Origin: Pseudomonas serbica
Lineage (GTDB): Bacteria > Pseudomonadota > Gammaproteobacteria > Pseudomonadales > Pseudomonadaceae
Reading direction: 5' to 3'
Assembly (NCBI RefSeq): GCF_028823535.1
Contig: NZ_JAQIYM010000007.1
Coordinates: 186,001-250,000 of the forward strand
DNA: 64,000 nucleotides
In this document: piece by piece, positions 51,309 to 60,832 of the stretch
How the letters are laid out: each line of letters opens with the position of its first letter
How positions within the stretch are numbered: the first letter of the stretch is position 1
Notes under the pieces: model-generated
Told to the model about the DNA's origin: nothing
What the model saw: the letters and a program-made list of their open reading frames with translations, nothing else
Databases searched by the model: none
Position numbers and translations under genes: made by a program

Positions 51309-53435
51309 TCAGATCCGAAAACTCCCGACCAACTGATTCAACCGCGCCGCCTGCTGCTCCAACTCCGTACAAGCGCGTAACGTCGCCTGCAGATTCTCCA
51401 CCCCTTGCTGGTTCAGCGTGTTGATCCGGGTGATGTCGACGTTCAAGGCTTCGACCACGGCGGTCTGTTCTTCGGTGGCGGCGGCGACGGACTGGTTGAC
51501 GTTGTCGATCTCGCCGATGCGTTGGGTGACGCTGCTCAAGCGGGTGCCGGCGAGGTTGGCGATGGTGACGCTTTCTTCGCTGTGCTGCTGGCTTTCGGTC
51601 ATGGTGGTGACCGAGTCGCGGGCGCCCACTTGCAGCTCCTCGATCATTTGCTGGATCTGCAGCGCCGAGGCCTGGGTGCGCCCGGCCAGGCTGCGCACTT
51701 CGTCGGCGACCACGGCAAAGCCGCGGCCGGCTTCACCGGCACGCGCCGCCTCGATGGCGGCGTTGAGCGCCAGCAGGTTGGTCTGCTGGGAGATGCCCTT
51801 GATCACTTCGAGGATCTGCCCGATGTTCACGGTCTTGTCGTTGAGCACTTCGATGTTGCTGCACGACGCGCTGATCTTGCCCGACAGCTCGTTCATCACC
51901 TCGATCGTGCGCTGCACCACCTGGCGACCGTCTTCGGCCTGTTGCCTGGCGCAAGAAGCCTGTTGCGAGGCACCGCAAGCGTTATGCGCAATCTCCTGGG
52001 CGGCGGCGCCCAACTGGTTGATCGCGGCGGCGACGCTGTTGGTGCGGCTGGCTTGATCGTCGAAATTGCTCAGTGATGAATGGGAGGCGTCCAGCACACG
52101 GCGGGCACCTTCATTGACGCCAAGGGCCGCCGACGACACTTCGCGGATCGACTGGTGAATGCGCTCGACAAAACGGTTGAACGCCGTCGCCAGTTGACCG
52201 ATTTCATCCCGCGATTGCACTTGCAGGCGCCGCGTCAGGTCGCCTTCGCCGAGGGAGATGTCTTCCATGACCCGGGTCAGCACTTGCAGCGGCCGGGTGA
52301 TGCGCCGAGCCGCGTAGCCGATCAACAGCAGGCCGAGCAGGGCCGAGCCGCCACCGAGCAGCAGTTCCAGCGCGGTGCTTTGCATGCCTTGGGCATCGAG
52401 TTGCTGTTGCAGGCTGGCGACCGGTGCCAGCAACACCGCTTGTGGCACGCCCACCAGCACACCCCAGGGTGCGGCGCCGGCAATCGGTGGCAGCGGTTCG
52501 AGGACCTTGATCTGCTGCGGATCGACGAACACCTTTGGCTGGCCCTGGCGCAGGGCGTCCATCACCTGGGCGTTGTCCATGGGGTGCCCGAGGCGATCGG
52601 CGTCCTGGCTGCTGGCGGAGATCACCCCACGGGGGCTGACGATGCTGATCTGGCCCTGACCGTCGAACAGCTGCAGCGCACTGGCTTCGCTGTTCTTTTG
52701 CAACGCGGCGAGGTTGATGTCGAGTCCGACCACGGCGATGACTTTGCCGTTCTCCAGCAGCGGGAAGGCGACGCTGGTCACCAGTTTGCGACTGCCCGAA
52801 GCCTCGTCGAAGTAGGGCTCCAGCACGCAGGCCTGGCGGGTGTCGCGGGCGCAGGTATAGAAGGCGTTGTAGGGTGCGCCGCTGGGGCCCGGCTCAGTGT
52901 TGGCCAGCAGGCCTTCGTCGCCGATCACCGCTTGCAGTTCGCCGGGTTTGCTCTGCACCCAGTACAGGGAGAAGCGCCCGGTTTCGTTGCTGCCCAGGTC
53001 CGGCTTGGCGGAGAAACCGGCGTCGGCACCGTCCAGCGCGTCGGGTTCGAAAATGACGTAAAGCCCGAGCAGGTCGGGCTTGTCTATCAGGGCCTGCTGC
53101 AGCTGGGTGCTCAGCTCGTGGCGCAGTTGTGGACGGGTCAGAGTGCCCTGTTGTTGGAGTTGCCTGAGGTACAGCAGGTATCGCGACAATCCCTGGCCGA
53201 ATTCGTGGGTTTGCATGAAGGTGCGCTGCACTTGCATGGCTTGCACTTTACCCAGCGCCTGCATGTGTTCCTTGGCCGCATCGGCGAGCATGTCGCTGCT
53301 GGCCCGGGCCACTTGCTGGCTGCTTTGGTGCGTCTGGTAGAGCGACAGGCCCATCAGCAGGCCTATTACCAACACCAGGCAGAGGCCGGCGAGCAGGGTG
53401 ATCTTGCTCTGGATCGTGAGAAATTTTCTGTGCAT
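51309..53435 (-). CDS. Methyl-accepting chemotaxis protein with dCache domain
   Basis: 708 residues from ATG 53435; an upstream start at 53474 is not needed. Membrane helix 1 (about 10-32), a large periplasmic double-Cache domain (35-365) with [15 protein letters not shown], helix 2 (about 368-390), HAMP, and a signalling domain with [20 protein letters not shown]. The dCache domain lacks the Y-x-R-x-W-Y pattern of the amino-acid-binding subclass, so another ligand is likely. It lies 53 bp after the porin gene on the same strand, hence probably in one operon under the FeaR-like boxes. An amine ligand is a reasonable guess. Confidence 0.88.
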   Translation of the reverse strand: MHRKFLTIQSKITLLAGLCLVLVIGLLMGLSLYQTHQSSQQVARASSDMLADAAKEHMQALGKVQAMQVQRTFMQTHEFGQGLSRYLLYLRQLQQQGTLTRPQLRHELSTQLQQALIDKPDLLGLYVIFEPDALDGADAGFSAKPDLGSNETGRFSLYWVQSKPGELQAVIGDEGLLANTEPGPSGAPYNAFYTCARDTRQACVLEPYFDEASGSRKLVTSVAFPLLENGKVIAVVGLDINLAALQKNSEASALQLFDGQGQISIVSPRGVISASSQDADRLGHPMDNAQVMDALRQGQPKVFVDPQQIKVLEPLPPIAGAAPWGVLVGVPQAVLLAPVASLQQQLDAQGMQSTALELLLGGGSALLGLLLIGYAARRITRPLQVLTRVMEDISLGEGDLTRRLQVQSRDEIGQLATAFNRFVERIHQSIREVSSAALGVNEGARRVLDASHSSLSNFDDQASRTNSVAAAINQLGAAAQEIAHNACGASQQASCARQQAEDGRQVVQRTIEVMNELSGKISASCSNIEVLNDKTVNIGQILEVIKGISQQTNLLALNAAIEAARAGEAGRGFAVVADEVRSLAGRTQASALQIQQMIEELQVGARDSVTTMTESQQHSEESVTIANLAGTRLSSVTQRIGEIDNVNQSVAAATEEQTAVVEALNVDITRINTLNQQGVENLQATLRACTELEQQAARLNQLVGSFRI

Positions 53436-53488
53436 GGGAAAAGCCTTTTTCCACGGGGGCAGCGGATGCGCCACTGCCCCGGCATGAC

Positions 53489-54811
53489 TTAGAAAGTCGT
53501 GGCGAATATCACCTGGCTGTAGAGGTTCTGGTCGTTGTTACCCAGCTGCGTACCGCCCTGGTCGGCGCTCTTGTCCGGCTGGAAGACACCGATCAGCGGC
53601 ATCACCGTGAGGTGATCGTTGAGGTGCCATTCGGCGTACAGGTCGACTTCGTGGCCATCGGTGTTGCCCAGGTTGCGGTCGATGGTGTCGAAGTTGAAGT
53701 ACATCGCGCCGACGGTCAGGTTCTCCAGCGGCGTGACGGTGAACTTGAGTTGCTGGATGCGTGAGTTGCTGTTGAACGGGCCGGCATAGTTGCCCGCCAC
53801 TTCACCCTGGAACCAGGTGCCGAAGCCGCGGCTGAAACCGTAGAACAGCGTGTCGTAGCCTTCCGAGAAACGGCTGTAGCGGTAGCCGGCATACGGCGTC
53901 CAGGCGGCGTCGGAAAAGGTCCAGCCGGCTTCCAGGTACCAGGCGTCCTCGGTGGCCGTATGGGGTTTGTCCTGCTTGGCGTATTCGCCGGAGAGGAACA
54001 GGTCCTTGACCCCGGCGTTGCCGGTGGCGCGCAGGCTGTAGGTCTTCATGCCGTCGCGCTCGAGTTGCGCGGGGGAGGCGTACTGCTCGTCGACGTCCGT
54101 GGTGTCGATGTAGGTCAGGCCGACGGTGCCGGCCTCGGACACGTGCTCCAGGGTGCCGACGTACATTTCGGTCATGGCCTGGGCGCGGTTGTTGGATTTG
54201 AGCCACATCAGGTCACTGCGCCAGCCTTCCTTGCCGCCGATGCGCAGCACCGCGGTTTCATCGAAAGCCTTGCGCGCGGCCAGCCAGTAGGCGCCACCGC
54301 GGTTGAACTCGCCGTCGGCCAGGCCTTTGCCCAGGTTCAGCGCATCGCCGTCTATCAGGAAACCGTCGCCGACTACGATGTTCTGGCGGCCGAAAGACAG
54401 GTCGATGCCGTCAGCCCCCAGCGCCGGGAACAGTTCGCTGGAGCGCCAGCCGAGGTAGGCGTCCTCGAACTTGGTGGTGCGTTCCGACCCGTCGGTGAAG
54501 CCCGCGGCATCTCCGTCACCCCAGGTACCGGAGCTGAGCATGTTCGCCGCGCCGTAAGCCGTGCCGACACCCGCCAGGCCCTGGTCGAAGCTCAGGCCGT
54601 ACTTGATGTAGCCTTCGCGCCATGACGACGAACCTTCGTCGAGACGACCCGACAGGGCGTAGTTTTCCTGGCTGTGGAAAACCCCGAATACCGCTTCCAG
54701 GGTGGCGTTCAGATGACTGTCGTCAGTGGCGTAGAGTTCGTAGGCGCTCGCCTGGCCAGCGCTTATCATCAGCGCCAGGGTCGAGAGGCGAAGCAAGGGG
54801 GGCTTGAGCAT
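53489..54811 (-). CDS. Outer-membrane porin-like beta-barrel
   Basis: 440 residues with a signal peptide (cleavage near GQASA, about 23). The mature chain is a run of alternating amphipathic strands (for example [19 protein letters not shown]-like aromatic girdles, ending ATTF with terminal Phe), as in alginate-export/OprD-type barrels. First gene before the chemoreceptor; TGGCA repeats upstream suggest control with the amine catabolism genes. Likely entry pore for aromatic amines. Confidence 0.8.
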   Translation of the reverse strand: MLKPPLLRLSTLALMISAGQASAYELYATDDSHLNATLEAVFGVFHSQENYALSGRLDEGSSSWREGYIKYGLSFDQGLAGVGTAYGAANMLSSGTWGDGDAAGFTDGSERTTKFEDAYLGWRSSELFPALGADGIDLSFGRQNIVVGDGFLIDGDALNLGKGLADGEFNRGGAYWLAARKAFDETAVLRIGGKEGWRSDLMWLKSNNRAQAMTEMYVGTLEHVSEAGTVGLTYIDTTDVDEQYASPAQLERDGMKTYSLRATGNAGVKDLFLSGEYAKQDKPHTATEDAWYLEAGWTFSDAAWTPYAGYRYSRFSEGYDTLFYGFSRGFGTWFQGEVAGNYAGPFNSNSRIQQLKFTVTPLENLTVGAMYFNFDTIDRNLGNTDGHEVDLYAEWHLNDHLTVMPLIGVFQPDKSADQGGTQLGNNDQNLYSQVIFATTF

Positions 54812-54886
54812 GGTGTGGCATCCGTTCTTGTTCTTGAGCGCAGGTTTGCGTCCCTCCAGATACTAATGCCGGGATTTTTTGCGCCT

Positions 54887-54923
54887 TGTTGCCACGGTGC
54901 CAAAGAGTTGGTTGTGCTTGCCA
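54887..54923 (-). promoter_or_regulatory. FeaR-like TGGCA direct repeat upstream of the porin
   Basis: On the porin strand TGGCA begins at 54923 and 54902, 21 bp apart, and a third TGGCA follows at 54894. The distance from the second box to the ATG (about 76 bp) is similar to that at aauB. The words CAATCTGGCA and ACAACCAA are shared with the permease promoter. Confidence 0.6.
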
Positions 54924-54985
54924 GATTGCAGGGCGGGGTGACAGTGCACAGGTCCGTGCACTGATCGGGAGCGGCGTTTTTCGAT

Positions 54986-55702
54986 TTAGCGAATTCGTCT
55001 CAGGTTCCTCGCCTTCAACTTGCGCAGCATACCCATGACGTCGCGCAGGACAGGCGTCCTGTCGAACAGCGACAGTGCGTGCAGGTCAGTGCGCGAGGGT
55101 CTTTGATAGCCCAGGTTCCAGGTGAAGTAGTAGGCCTGGACGTCTTTGTTCGAATGAATGAGCGTATTGAGGGCGGCGTCATAGTGCATCGGACCGCCGT
55201 CAGGATGCCCCGGCGGGCGCTCGAGAATCTGCAGCAGGAAATCCCTCAACCGGGTGATGCATTTACCGTTGACCGCATAAAAGTGGGACAGGTGTATGGG
55301 TTGGTCGACCGCTTTCCAGGAGGGCGAGCTGGAGTCGCCTTCAAACGGATGGCCAAAGTAGGCGATGTCCCACTCCATGCCCTGCAGGGACTCGATGGCC
55401 TGTTTGCCGTATTGGGAAATGCGCCTGGAAAACTGGATGTCATCCTCCAGGATCAGGATGTTCTTCACATCCAGGCGTATCGCCTCTTCCAGGATCCCCA
55501 GGTGACTCATGAAGCAGCCCCGGGCGCCGACGCTCGGGAAGCCATCGTCCTCGGTGGGCGTCACCGCCTGGAAAAAACTGACTTTGTCATGATCGAAGGG
55601 AAAACCGTTGCGCGCGAATTCTTCTACGGTTTCTACCCGGCGATCCTTTCTCGACGAAATATTGATGATCCTTGCTCGATCAAAATAGTCGGTCACATTC
55701 AT
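54986..55702 (-). CDS. Family 25 glycosyltransferase (LPS-type)
   Basis: 238 residues. GT25 features: a start ARIINISSRKDRRVETVEEF, GARGCFMSHLGILEEAI, the acidic LILEDDI (about 83-89) that holds the nucleotide sugar, and HYDAALN. These enzymes add galactose or glucose to lipooligosaccharide. It is isolated here, with no other core-oligosaccharide gene nearby, and is divergent from the cytochrome-feaB operon. Confidence 0.85.
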   Translation of the reverse strand: MNVTDYFDRARIINISSRKDRRVETVEEFARNGFPFDHDKVSFFQAVTPTEDDGFPSVGARGCFMSHLGILEEAIRLDVKNILILEDDIQFSRRISQYGKQAIESLQGMEWDIAYFGHPFEGDSSSPSWKAVDQPIHLSHFYAVNGKCITRLRDFLLQILERPPGHPDGGPMHYDAALNTLIHSNKDVQAYYFTWNLGYQRPSRTDLHALSLFDRTPVLRDVMGMLRKLKARNLRRIR

Positions 55703-55803
55703 CCAGCAGTTCCTCAGCGCAGGTGATCAGGGCGGCTGGATTGCAGTATAGGCAGAACTCTGGAAGAGGCTTTGCTATCGCCGATCGCGCCCATGCGCCA
55801 GTT

Positions 55804-55840
55804 TGGCAGAACCGCCAACACAACTGGCACGCAGGGCAAA
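55804..55840 (+). promoter_or_regulatory. FeaR-like TGGCA direct repeat upstream of the cytochrome-feaB operon
   Basis: TGGCA begins at 55804 and 55825, 21 bp apart. The second reads TGGCA-CGCAGGGC-AAA, an exact match to TGNCA-N8-AAA; the first is followed by AAC. The second box ends about 120 bp before the cytochrome start. The CGCAGGGCAA part recurs at aauB (GGCAGGGCAA). Confidence 0.7.
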
Positions 55841-55960
55841 ACCTGCGAGTCGCAGACCACCGACAATCCCTCTCAACCTGCCGAAGCCCCGTCGCCTCGG
55901 CACTTTCAGTGTTGGCGTTCGCCTGTTTGGCGAGCGCGTGGATTTTCAAGGTCGTTTCTC

Positions 55961-56353
55961 ATGTTCGCCACCCTGCGTTTGCCCCTCGCTGCTTTGCTGA
56001 CCTTCACCCTGGCCCAGGCCGCCCTGGCGGCCGATTGCGCTCCGGTCAAGAGCCGGGGCGCCGAACTGTTCGCCAATGAATGCGGGGTCTGCCATGCGTT
56101 GACCAAGGGCACGACCGGCATGATGGGGCCGAACCTTGCGGGTGTGGTCGGGCGCAAGTCCGGTTCGTTGGAAGGCTTCAATTACTCGCAGGCCATGCGC
56201 AACAAGAACATCGACTGGCAGGCCGAGAACATCGCGCAACTCATCACCCAACCCCAGGCCTATGTGCCTGGCACCTACATGCCCTACATGGGCATGGCGT
56301 CGGCAGACGATCGCCAGGCGGTCGTGTGCTTCCTCAAAGAACAACAGAATTGA
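55961..56353 (+). CDS. Small soluble cytochrome c (cytochrome c2-like)
   Basis: 130 residues from ATG 55961. Signal peptide cleaves near AALAA (about 24). Haem site CGVCH (Cys41, Cys44, His45), and a MPYMGM stretch near residue 108 supplies the axial Met. GPNLAGVVGRKSG is typical of class I cytochromes c. It is 10 bp before the aldehyde dehydrogenase gene in one operon, so it may carry electrons from the periplasmic amine dehydrogenase to the oxidase. Confidence 0.9.
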   Translation: MFATLRLPLAALLTFTLAQAALAADCAPVKSRGAELFANECGVCHALTKGTTGMMGPNLAGVVGRKSGSLEGFNYSQAMRNKNIDWQAENIAQLITQPQAYVPGTYMPYMGMASADDRQAVVCFLKEQQN

Positions 56354-56362
56354 AGGTGATTC

Positions 56363-57853
56363 ATGAGCAACGTTGAAATCCTGCCTCAGGTGGCTGCATT
56401 CCTCGATCGCCAACACGGCTGCTTCATCGATGGCCAGTGGGTGTTCGCCGAAGGCCCGGGCATTGCCGTGGTCAACCCGGCCACCGGGCAAACCCTGTGC
56501 GAAACCCTCGACGCACCCCTGGAAATCGTCGAGCGCGCCGTGCAGTCATCGCATAAGGCCTTCAAGTCCGGTGTGTGGTCGGGCCTGCGCCCAGCGGACC
56601 GTGAGCGCATCCTGCTGAACTTCACCCGCCTGGTGGAGGCGCATGCCGAAGAGCTGGCGCAGCTGGAAACCCTGAGCCAGGGCAAGTCGATCAACATGGC
56701 CCGCGCACTGGATCTGAACGCCACGGTGGAGTTCATGCGCTACATGTCCGGCTGGGCGACCAAGATCGAAGGGCAGACCTTCGATGTGTCGATCCCGCTG
56801 CCGCCCGGTGCCAAGTTCACGGCGTTCACCAAGCGTGAGCCGGTGGGCGTCGTGGTCGGCATCGTGCCGTGGAACTTCCCGCTGCTGATCGCCGCCTGGA
56901 AACTGATGCCGGCGCTGGCCACCGGTTGCACGGTGATCATCAAGCCGGCGATGGAAACCCCGTTGACTGCCATGCGCCTGGCCGAACTGGCCCTGGAAGC
57001 GGGTATTCCGGCGGGCGTGTTCAACGTGGTGACCGGCGGCGGGGCCTCGGTCGGCGGTGTGCTGACCGCGCACCCGTTGGTAAGCAAAGTGTCGTTCACC
57101 GGCTCCACGGCCGTGGGCAAGAGCGTCGGCGTGGCGTGCATGGAAAACATGACCCGCTTCTCCCTGGAGCTGGGCGGCAAGAACCCGATGATCGTGCTCG
57201 CCGATGCCGACATCGAAAAAGCCGTGCAGGGCGCGATCCTCGGCGGCCTGCTGAACAACGGCCAGGTGTGCGCGGCGGCCTCGCGTTTCTACGTGCATCG
57301 CTCGATCCACGACCAGTTTGTCGAAGCCCTGGCAGCAGCGGTCTCGGCGATGCCGATTGGCGCCGGCATGAACTGTGAGGCGGCGATCAACCCGCTGGTG
57401 TCGCGCAAGCAACAGCAAAGCGTGCTCAAGCACATCGAGCTGGCCCGCCAGGAAGGTGCGCGTGTAGTGGCGGGCGGCGAGTTGCTGGAAGGGGAAGGTT
57501 TCTTCGTCCAGCCGACCATCCTCGCCGACATCGACCACAGCATGGCCGTGGCGCGCGAAGAGGTGTTCGGTCCGGTGCTGGGGGTGATGCCGTTCGACGA
57601 TGAAGACGCCGTCATCGCGCTGGCCAATGACAACCGCTACGGGCTGGCCGCCAGCCTGTGGACCAACGACCTGGGCAAGGCCATGAACCTGGTGCCGCGC
57701 ATCGAAGCCGGTACGGTGTGGGTCAATGCCCACGTGCTGCTCGACCCGGCCATGCCGTTCGGTGGCGTCAAGCAATCGGGCATGGGCCGCGAGTTCGGTC
57801 GTGCGGTGATCGAGGCGTATACCGAGCTGAAATCGGTGTGCATCGCCCATTGA
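56363..57853 (+). CDS. feaB: FeaB-like phenylacetaldehyde/aryl-acetaldehyde dehydrogenase
   Basis: 496 residues. The start ILPQVAAFLDRQHGCFIDGQ is very close to E. coli FeaB. ALDH active site: Glu269 in LELGGKNP and nucleophilic Cys303 in GQVCAAASR; NAD-binding FTGSTAVGK. It should turn phenylacetaldehyde, 4-hydroxyphenylacetaldehyde and indole-3-acetaldehyde into the acids, linking amine oxidation to the iac pathway. Likely induced by the FeaR-like regulator through the boxes at 55804-55840. Confidence 0.9.
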   Translation: MSNVEILPQVAAFLDRQHGCFIDGQWVFAEGPGIAVVNPATGQTLCETLDAPLEIVERAVQSSHKAFKSGVWSGLRPADRERILLNFTRLVEAHAEELAQLETLSQGKSINMARALDLNATVEFMRYMSGWATKIEGQTFDVSIPLPPGAKFTAFTKREPVGVVVGIVPWNFPLLIAAWKLMPALATGCTVIIKPAMETPLTAMRLAELALEAGIPAGVFNVVTGGGASVGGVLTAHPLVSKVSFTGSTAVGKSVGVACMENMTRFSLELGGKNPMIVLADADIEKAVQGAILGGLLNNGQVCAAASRFYVHRSIHDQFVEALAAAVSAMPIGAGMNCEAAINPLVSRKQQQSVLKHIELARQEGARVVAGGELLEGEGFFVQPTILADIDHSMAVAREEVFGPVLGVMPFDDEDAVIALANDNRYGLAASLWTNDLGKAMNLVPRIEAGTVWVNAHVLLDPAMPFGGVKQSGMGREFGRAVIEAYTELKSVCIAH

Positions 57854-57877
57854 TGAACTTGTAGAAGAATGCGTACC

Positions 57878-57991
57878 TGTGGGAGCGAGCCGGCTCCGGG
57901 CGGCGTTCCGACGAAAATCGTGCGGATAATGCGGTCTGTCAGGCCGCGCGCGCTATCGTTGACGCCCATCGCGAGCAGGCTCGCTCTCACA
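57878..57991. repeat. REP pair downstream of feaB
   Basis: TGTGGGAGCGAGCCGGCTC and GAGCAGGCTCGCTCTCACA in inverted orientation, about 75 bp apart, between two converging genes; probable transcription end. Confidence 0.75.
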
Positions 57992-58003
57992 GTGTGATTT
58001 GCA

Positions 58004-60415
58004 TTACGCCGCTGGCGGTTTCGCCAGTTGTATCCCGGCGGCGCCCAGCCGCTTGAGAATCTCGAACAGCAGCTCGCTCTTGATCGAAACGACCATCCGC
58101 GGGCTGCTGACATAACCGGTGACGGTCAGGGTAATGCCTTCAGGCTTGAGCTGGCTGAAGCGCACCACCGGCGCCGGCTTTTCCAGGATGGTCTCGTGCT
58201 CGCTGAAGGTGTCTAACAGCAAGCTGCGCACCTGCTCGGGGTCAATGTCCAGCGGGAACATCAGTTCAAGGCTCGCCACCCCCTGGGCGCTACCGCCGAG
58301 GGTGACGTTGCGCAGGTTCTGCGAAATCAGCTGCGAGTTCGGCACGATCACGATCGAGCGGTCGGCCAGCTGTATTTCGGTGGCGCGCACGTTGATCCGA
58401 CGGATGTCACCCTCGACCCCGCTGATGCTGATCAGGTCGCCGACCTTCACCGGACGTTCGGTCAACAGGATGATCCCGGAGACGAAGTTCTTGACGATCT
58501 CCTGCAGGCCGAAGCCAATGCCCACCGACAGGGCGCTGACGATCCAGGCCAGGTTGGTCCACTTGACCCCCAGCGATGACAGCATCAGCAGGAGCACCAG
58601 GGCATAACCGATGTTGGAGAACAGCGTGCTGAGCGAGGCGCACATGCCCGGGTCCATTTCGGTTTTGGGCAGCAACTCGTTGTCCAGCCAGCGCCGCAGC
58701 GAACGAATCAGGTAGACGCCGATGATCACCGCGAGCAAGGCATGCAGCAGGTTGGCCGGGACGATGTTGAGTTTTCGCAGGCCATCGCCGCCGAGGATGG
58801 CGAGGATGTTGGTGGCCAGTTGTTCGAGCGTCGATCCGATGCCACCCACCACCAGGGTGATCAGCGCGATCAAGAGCAACGAGGCACGACCGGCACCGGA
58901 GAGGATGATCGAAATCTGTTCCAGCCGCGTATCGCCAATGCCCAATAACTGTTTCAGCGACTTGCCGGTGGAAGCACGGGGGGAAAACAGGTGTTCACAG
59001 CCGTCTTTTACCAGCTGGGTCAGCAAATAAAAGCCGGCGAAGATGATGTAGAACCACACCAGTTCGTAAGTGATGAAGCGCGACAGCGATATGTAGCCGG
59101 CGAGCAAGGCCAGCAGTGAAATCACGATCGCAATGCTGGCGAAGGAATAGATAAGCCCGGCGAAGGTCCGGCCCGCCTCGGGGGCGACACCCGCCATGAC
59201 CATCTCCCGACGGGTTTTGCTGACGCGTATCAGCAGCATGGCGATCATGACCGAGACGATCAGGGCGACCAGGCCGCGCACCGAGATCACCAGCTCCGCG
59301 CTCATGCTGGTGGCATTGGTCATCTGCGCCAGCGATACCAGCAACAGCAGTGCCCAGGCCAGCCGTGCCGGGTAAGGTTGCATCGCCAGGGCGAGGGGAT
59401 CGGCAAAGTTTGGCAGGCGCCATGAGGGGTGCTGCGTGGACAGCAGCGCGCGACTCAGGGCGATGATCAGCACGCAGGTATAGACGATCTTTTCGAAGTC
59501 CTGGGAGAACCCCGCCAGTTGTGGCGACAGCGGCACTTCCCGGGTGAAAGCAAAAAACAGCAGGCGCAAGGCTATCCAGGCCGTCAGCACCGTGGCGATG
59601 ACCGAGGCCAGGGCCAGGGCGCTGCGGCGCAGCCGACCTTCCGGCATGCGATGGATGCACAACCAGGTCAGCCCGCGTTCGGCCAGGCGCCGTCCCACGA
59701 CCCACAGCAACAGGGCGATCCCGATCAACAGGCAGGTCAGCAGTCGCTCGCCGGGATGCCAGGTGGCGTCCAGGGTATCGTCGATCTGCTGCAGGAAGGC
59801 GCTGAATTTTTCCCGGTCATGCTCTGGCGGCTTGAGCAGGGGCGCCCAGAACCAGGGGTTGAGTATGCTCCTGGTCTGCTGGGTCATTTCGGTTTCCAGC
59901 AGGTTGCGGCGGATGGCGGCAATCTGCGACAGCAATTCGGCGGCGCTGGCCTTGAGAGATACCAGGGTTTTCAGTTTGCCGTCGACCCGGGACTTCTGCT
60001 CGGTCAGGGTTGTTCTCTGCAGGGCGATATCGGCCTTTTCGGGAGGCGCATCCGCCAGTGGCGGCGGGCCCAGCACGCCCAGTTGCGCCTGCAGCTGGTC
60101 CTGCTCGGGCAACAGCAGTGCCGAGAGGCGATCGACCTCCTTGACGAGGGCCTGCACCAGATCCTGCGGGCTTTCGAGCTGGCTGTAGTTGCTGGCCTGT
60201 GATACCTGCTGCTTGTAGCTGCCGAGTTGGCCCTGCAGCGCTTCCAGGTCGCTGTCGGAAACGCTGGCGGAGGGGGAAACCGTGGCGAGGGTAGGGGTAT
60301 CGGACAGGGGGGCGGCCGACAGCCATCCGGCGCTCGTTCCCGATATCGCGAAAACGATGAGGATCAGTAGGTTCACGGCATGACGCATGGGCGTGCTCGA
60401 CTGGTTGATAGTCAT
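58004..60415 (-). CDS. Large MscS-type mechanosensitive channel (DUF3772 group)
   Basis: 803 residues. Signal-like start, a coiled-coil-rich periplasmic part (about 40-170), roughly ten membrane helices and a C-terminal MscS core: GIGFGLQEIVKNFVSGIILL, ERPVKVGDLISISGVEGDI and IVPNSQLISQNLRN. The long N-terminal extension is that of MscK/DUF3772 members. Opens on osmotic downshock to release solutes. Single gene; a REP region follows on its 5' side. Confidence 0.9.
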   Translation of the reverse strand: MTINQSSTPMRHAVNLLILIVFAISGTSAGWLSAAPLSDTPTLATVSPSASVSDSDLEALQGQLGSYKQQVSQASNYSQLESPQDLVQALVKEVDRLSALLLPEQDQLQAQLGVLGPPPLADAPPEKADIALQRTTLTEQKSRVDGKLKTLVSLKASAAELLSQIAAIRRNLLETEMTQQTRSILNPWFWAPLLKPPEHDREKFSAFLQQIDDTLDATWHPGERLLTCLLIGIALLLWVVGRRLAERGLTWLCIHRMPEGRLRRSALALASVIATVLTAWIALRLLFFAFTREVPLSPQLAGFSQDFEKIVYTCVLIIALSRALLSTQHPSWRLPNFADPLALAMQPYPARLAWALLLLVSLAQMTNATSMSAELVISVRGLVALIVSVMIAMLLIRVSKTRREMVMAGVAPEAGRTFAGLIYSFASIAIVISLLALLAGYISLSRFITYELVWFYIIFAGFYLLTQLVKDGCEHLFSPRASTGKSLKQLLGIGDTRLEQISIILSGAGRASLLLIALITLVVGGIGSTLEQLATNILAILGGDGLRKLNIVPANLLHALLAVIIGVYLIRSLRRWLDNELLPKTEMDPGMCASLSTLFSNIGYALVLLLMLSSLGVKWTNLAWIVSALSVGIGFGLQEIVKNFVSGIILLTERPVKVGDLISISGVEGDIRRINVRATEIQLADRSIVIVPNSQLISQNLRNVTLGGSAQGVASLELMFPLDIDPEQVRSLLLDTFSEHETILEKPAPVVRFSQLKPEGITLTVTGYVSSPRMVVSIKSELLFEILKRLGAAGIQLAKPPAA

Positions 60416-60472
60416 TGCGCCTATGAGGTTAGGCCATGATGCGCTCGAAAGAGCTTTTTTTGCTCGGATATG

Positions 60473-60690
60473 CCCCGCGAGGGCGCTGGCTTGTCAGCGA
60501 AGAGGCCCGAAAGATCACCGCAATATTGGCGGCCGCCTTCGCCGGCAAGCCGGGCTCCTACAATGTTTTGTGTTGGGCATGAATCCGTGGTTTTCCACGG
60601 ACCTGTAGGAGCTGGCTTGCCAGCGAAGAGGCCCGAAGGATCACCGCAATATTGGCGGCCGCTATCGCCGGCAAGCCGCCCATGCAGGTC
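60473..60690. repeat. Tandem pair of near-identical REPINs
   Basis: Two REPINs (60473-60561 and 60604-60687) carry almost the same spacer, including CCGCAATATTGGCGGCCG, which is itself palindromic (CCGC-AATATT-GGCGG). They lie in the 417-bp gap between the divergent mechanosensitive channel and tctC genes. The rest of the gap (60691-60820) should contain the tct promoter. Confidence 0.85.
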
Positions 60691-60832
60691 TGCGTCGCAG
60701 TCGGGACGATTGAAAACCTCTCGACCAGTGGCGTCATGGCCTACGCTTGAAGACAGGCCGGATGCTGTCGGGCAGGGGTTACTGTCGATGTGCAAATGGC
60801 ACCCATAAAAACAAGGTACTCAGGAGATGCCC

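Noticed and set aside
60797..60812. TGGCA-N8-AAC upstream of tctC as another FeaR box
   Set aside because: Single copy with no partner 21 bp away and only 20 bp before the start codon; one pentamer is expected by chance.
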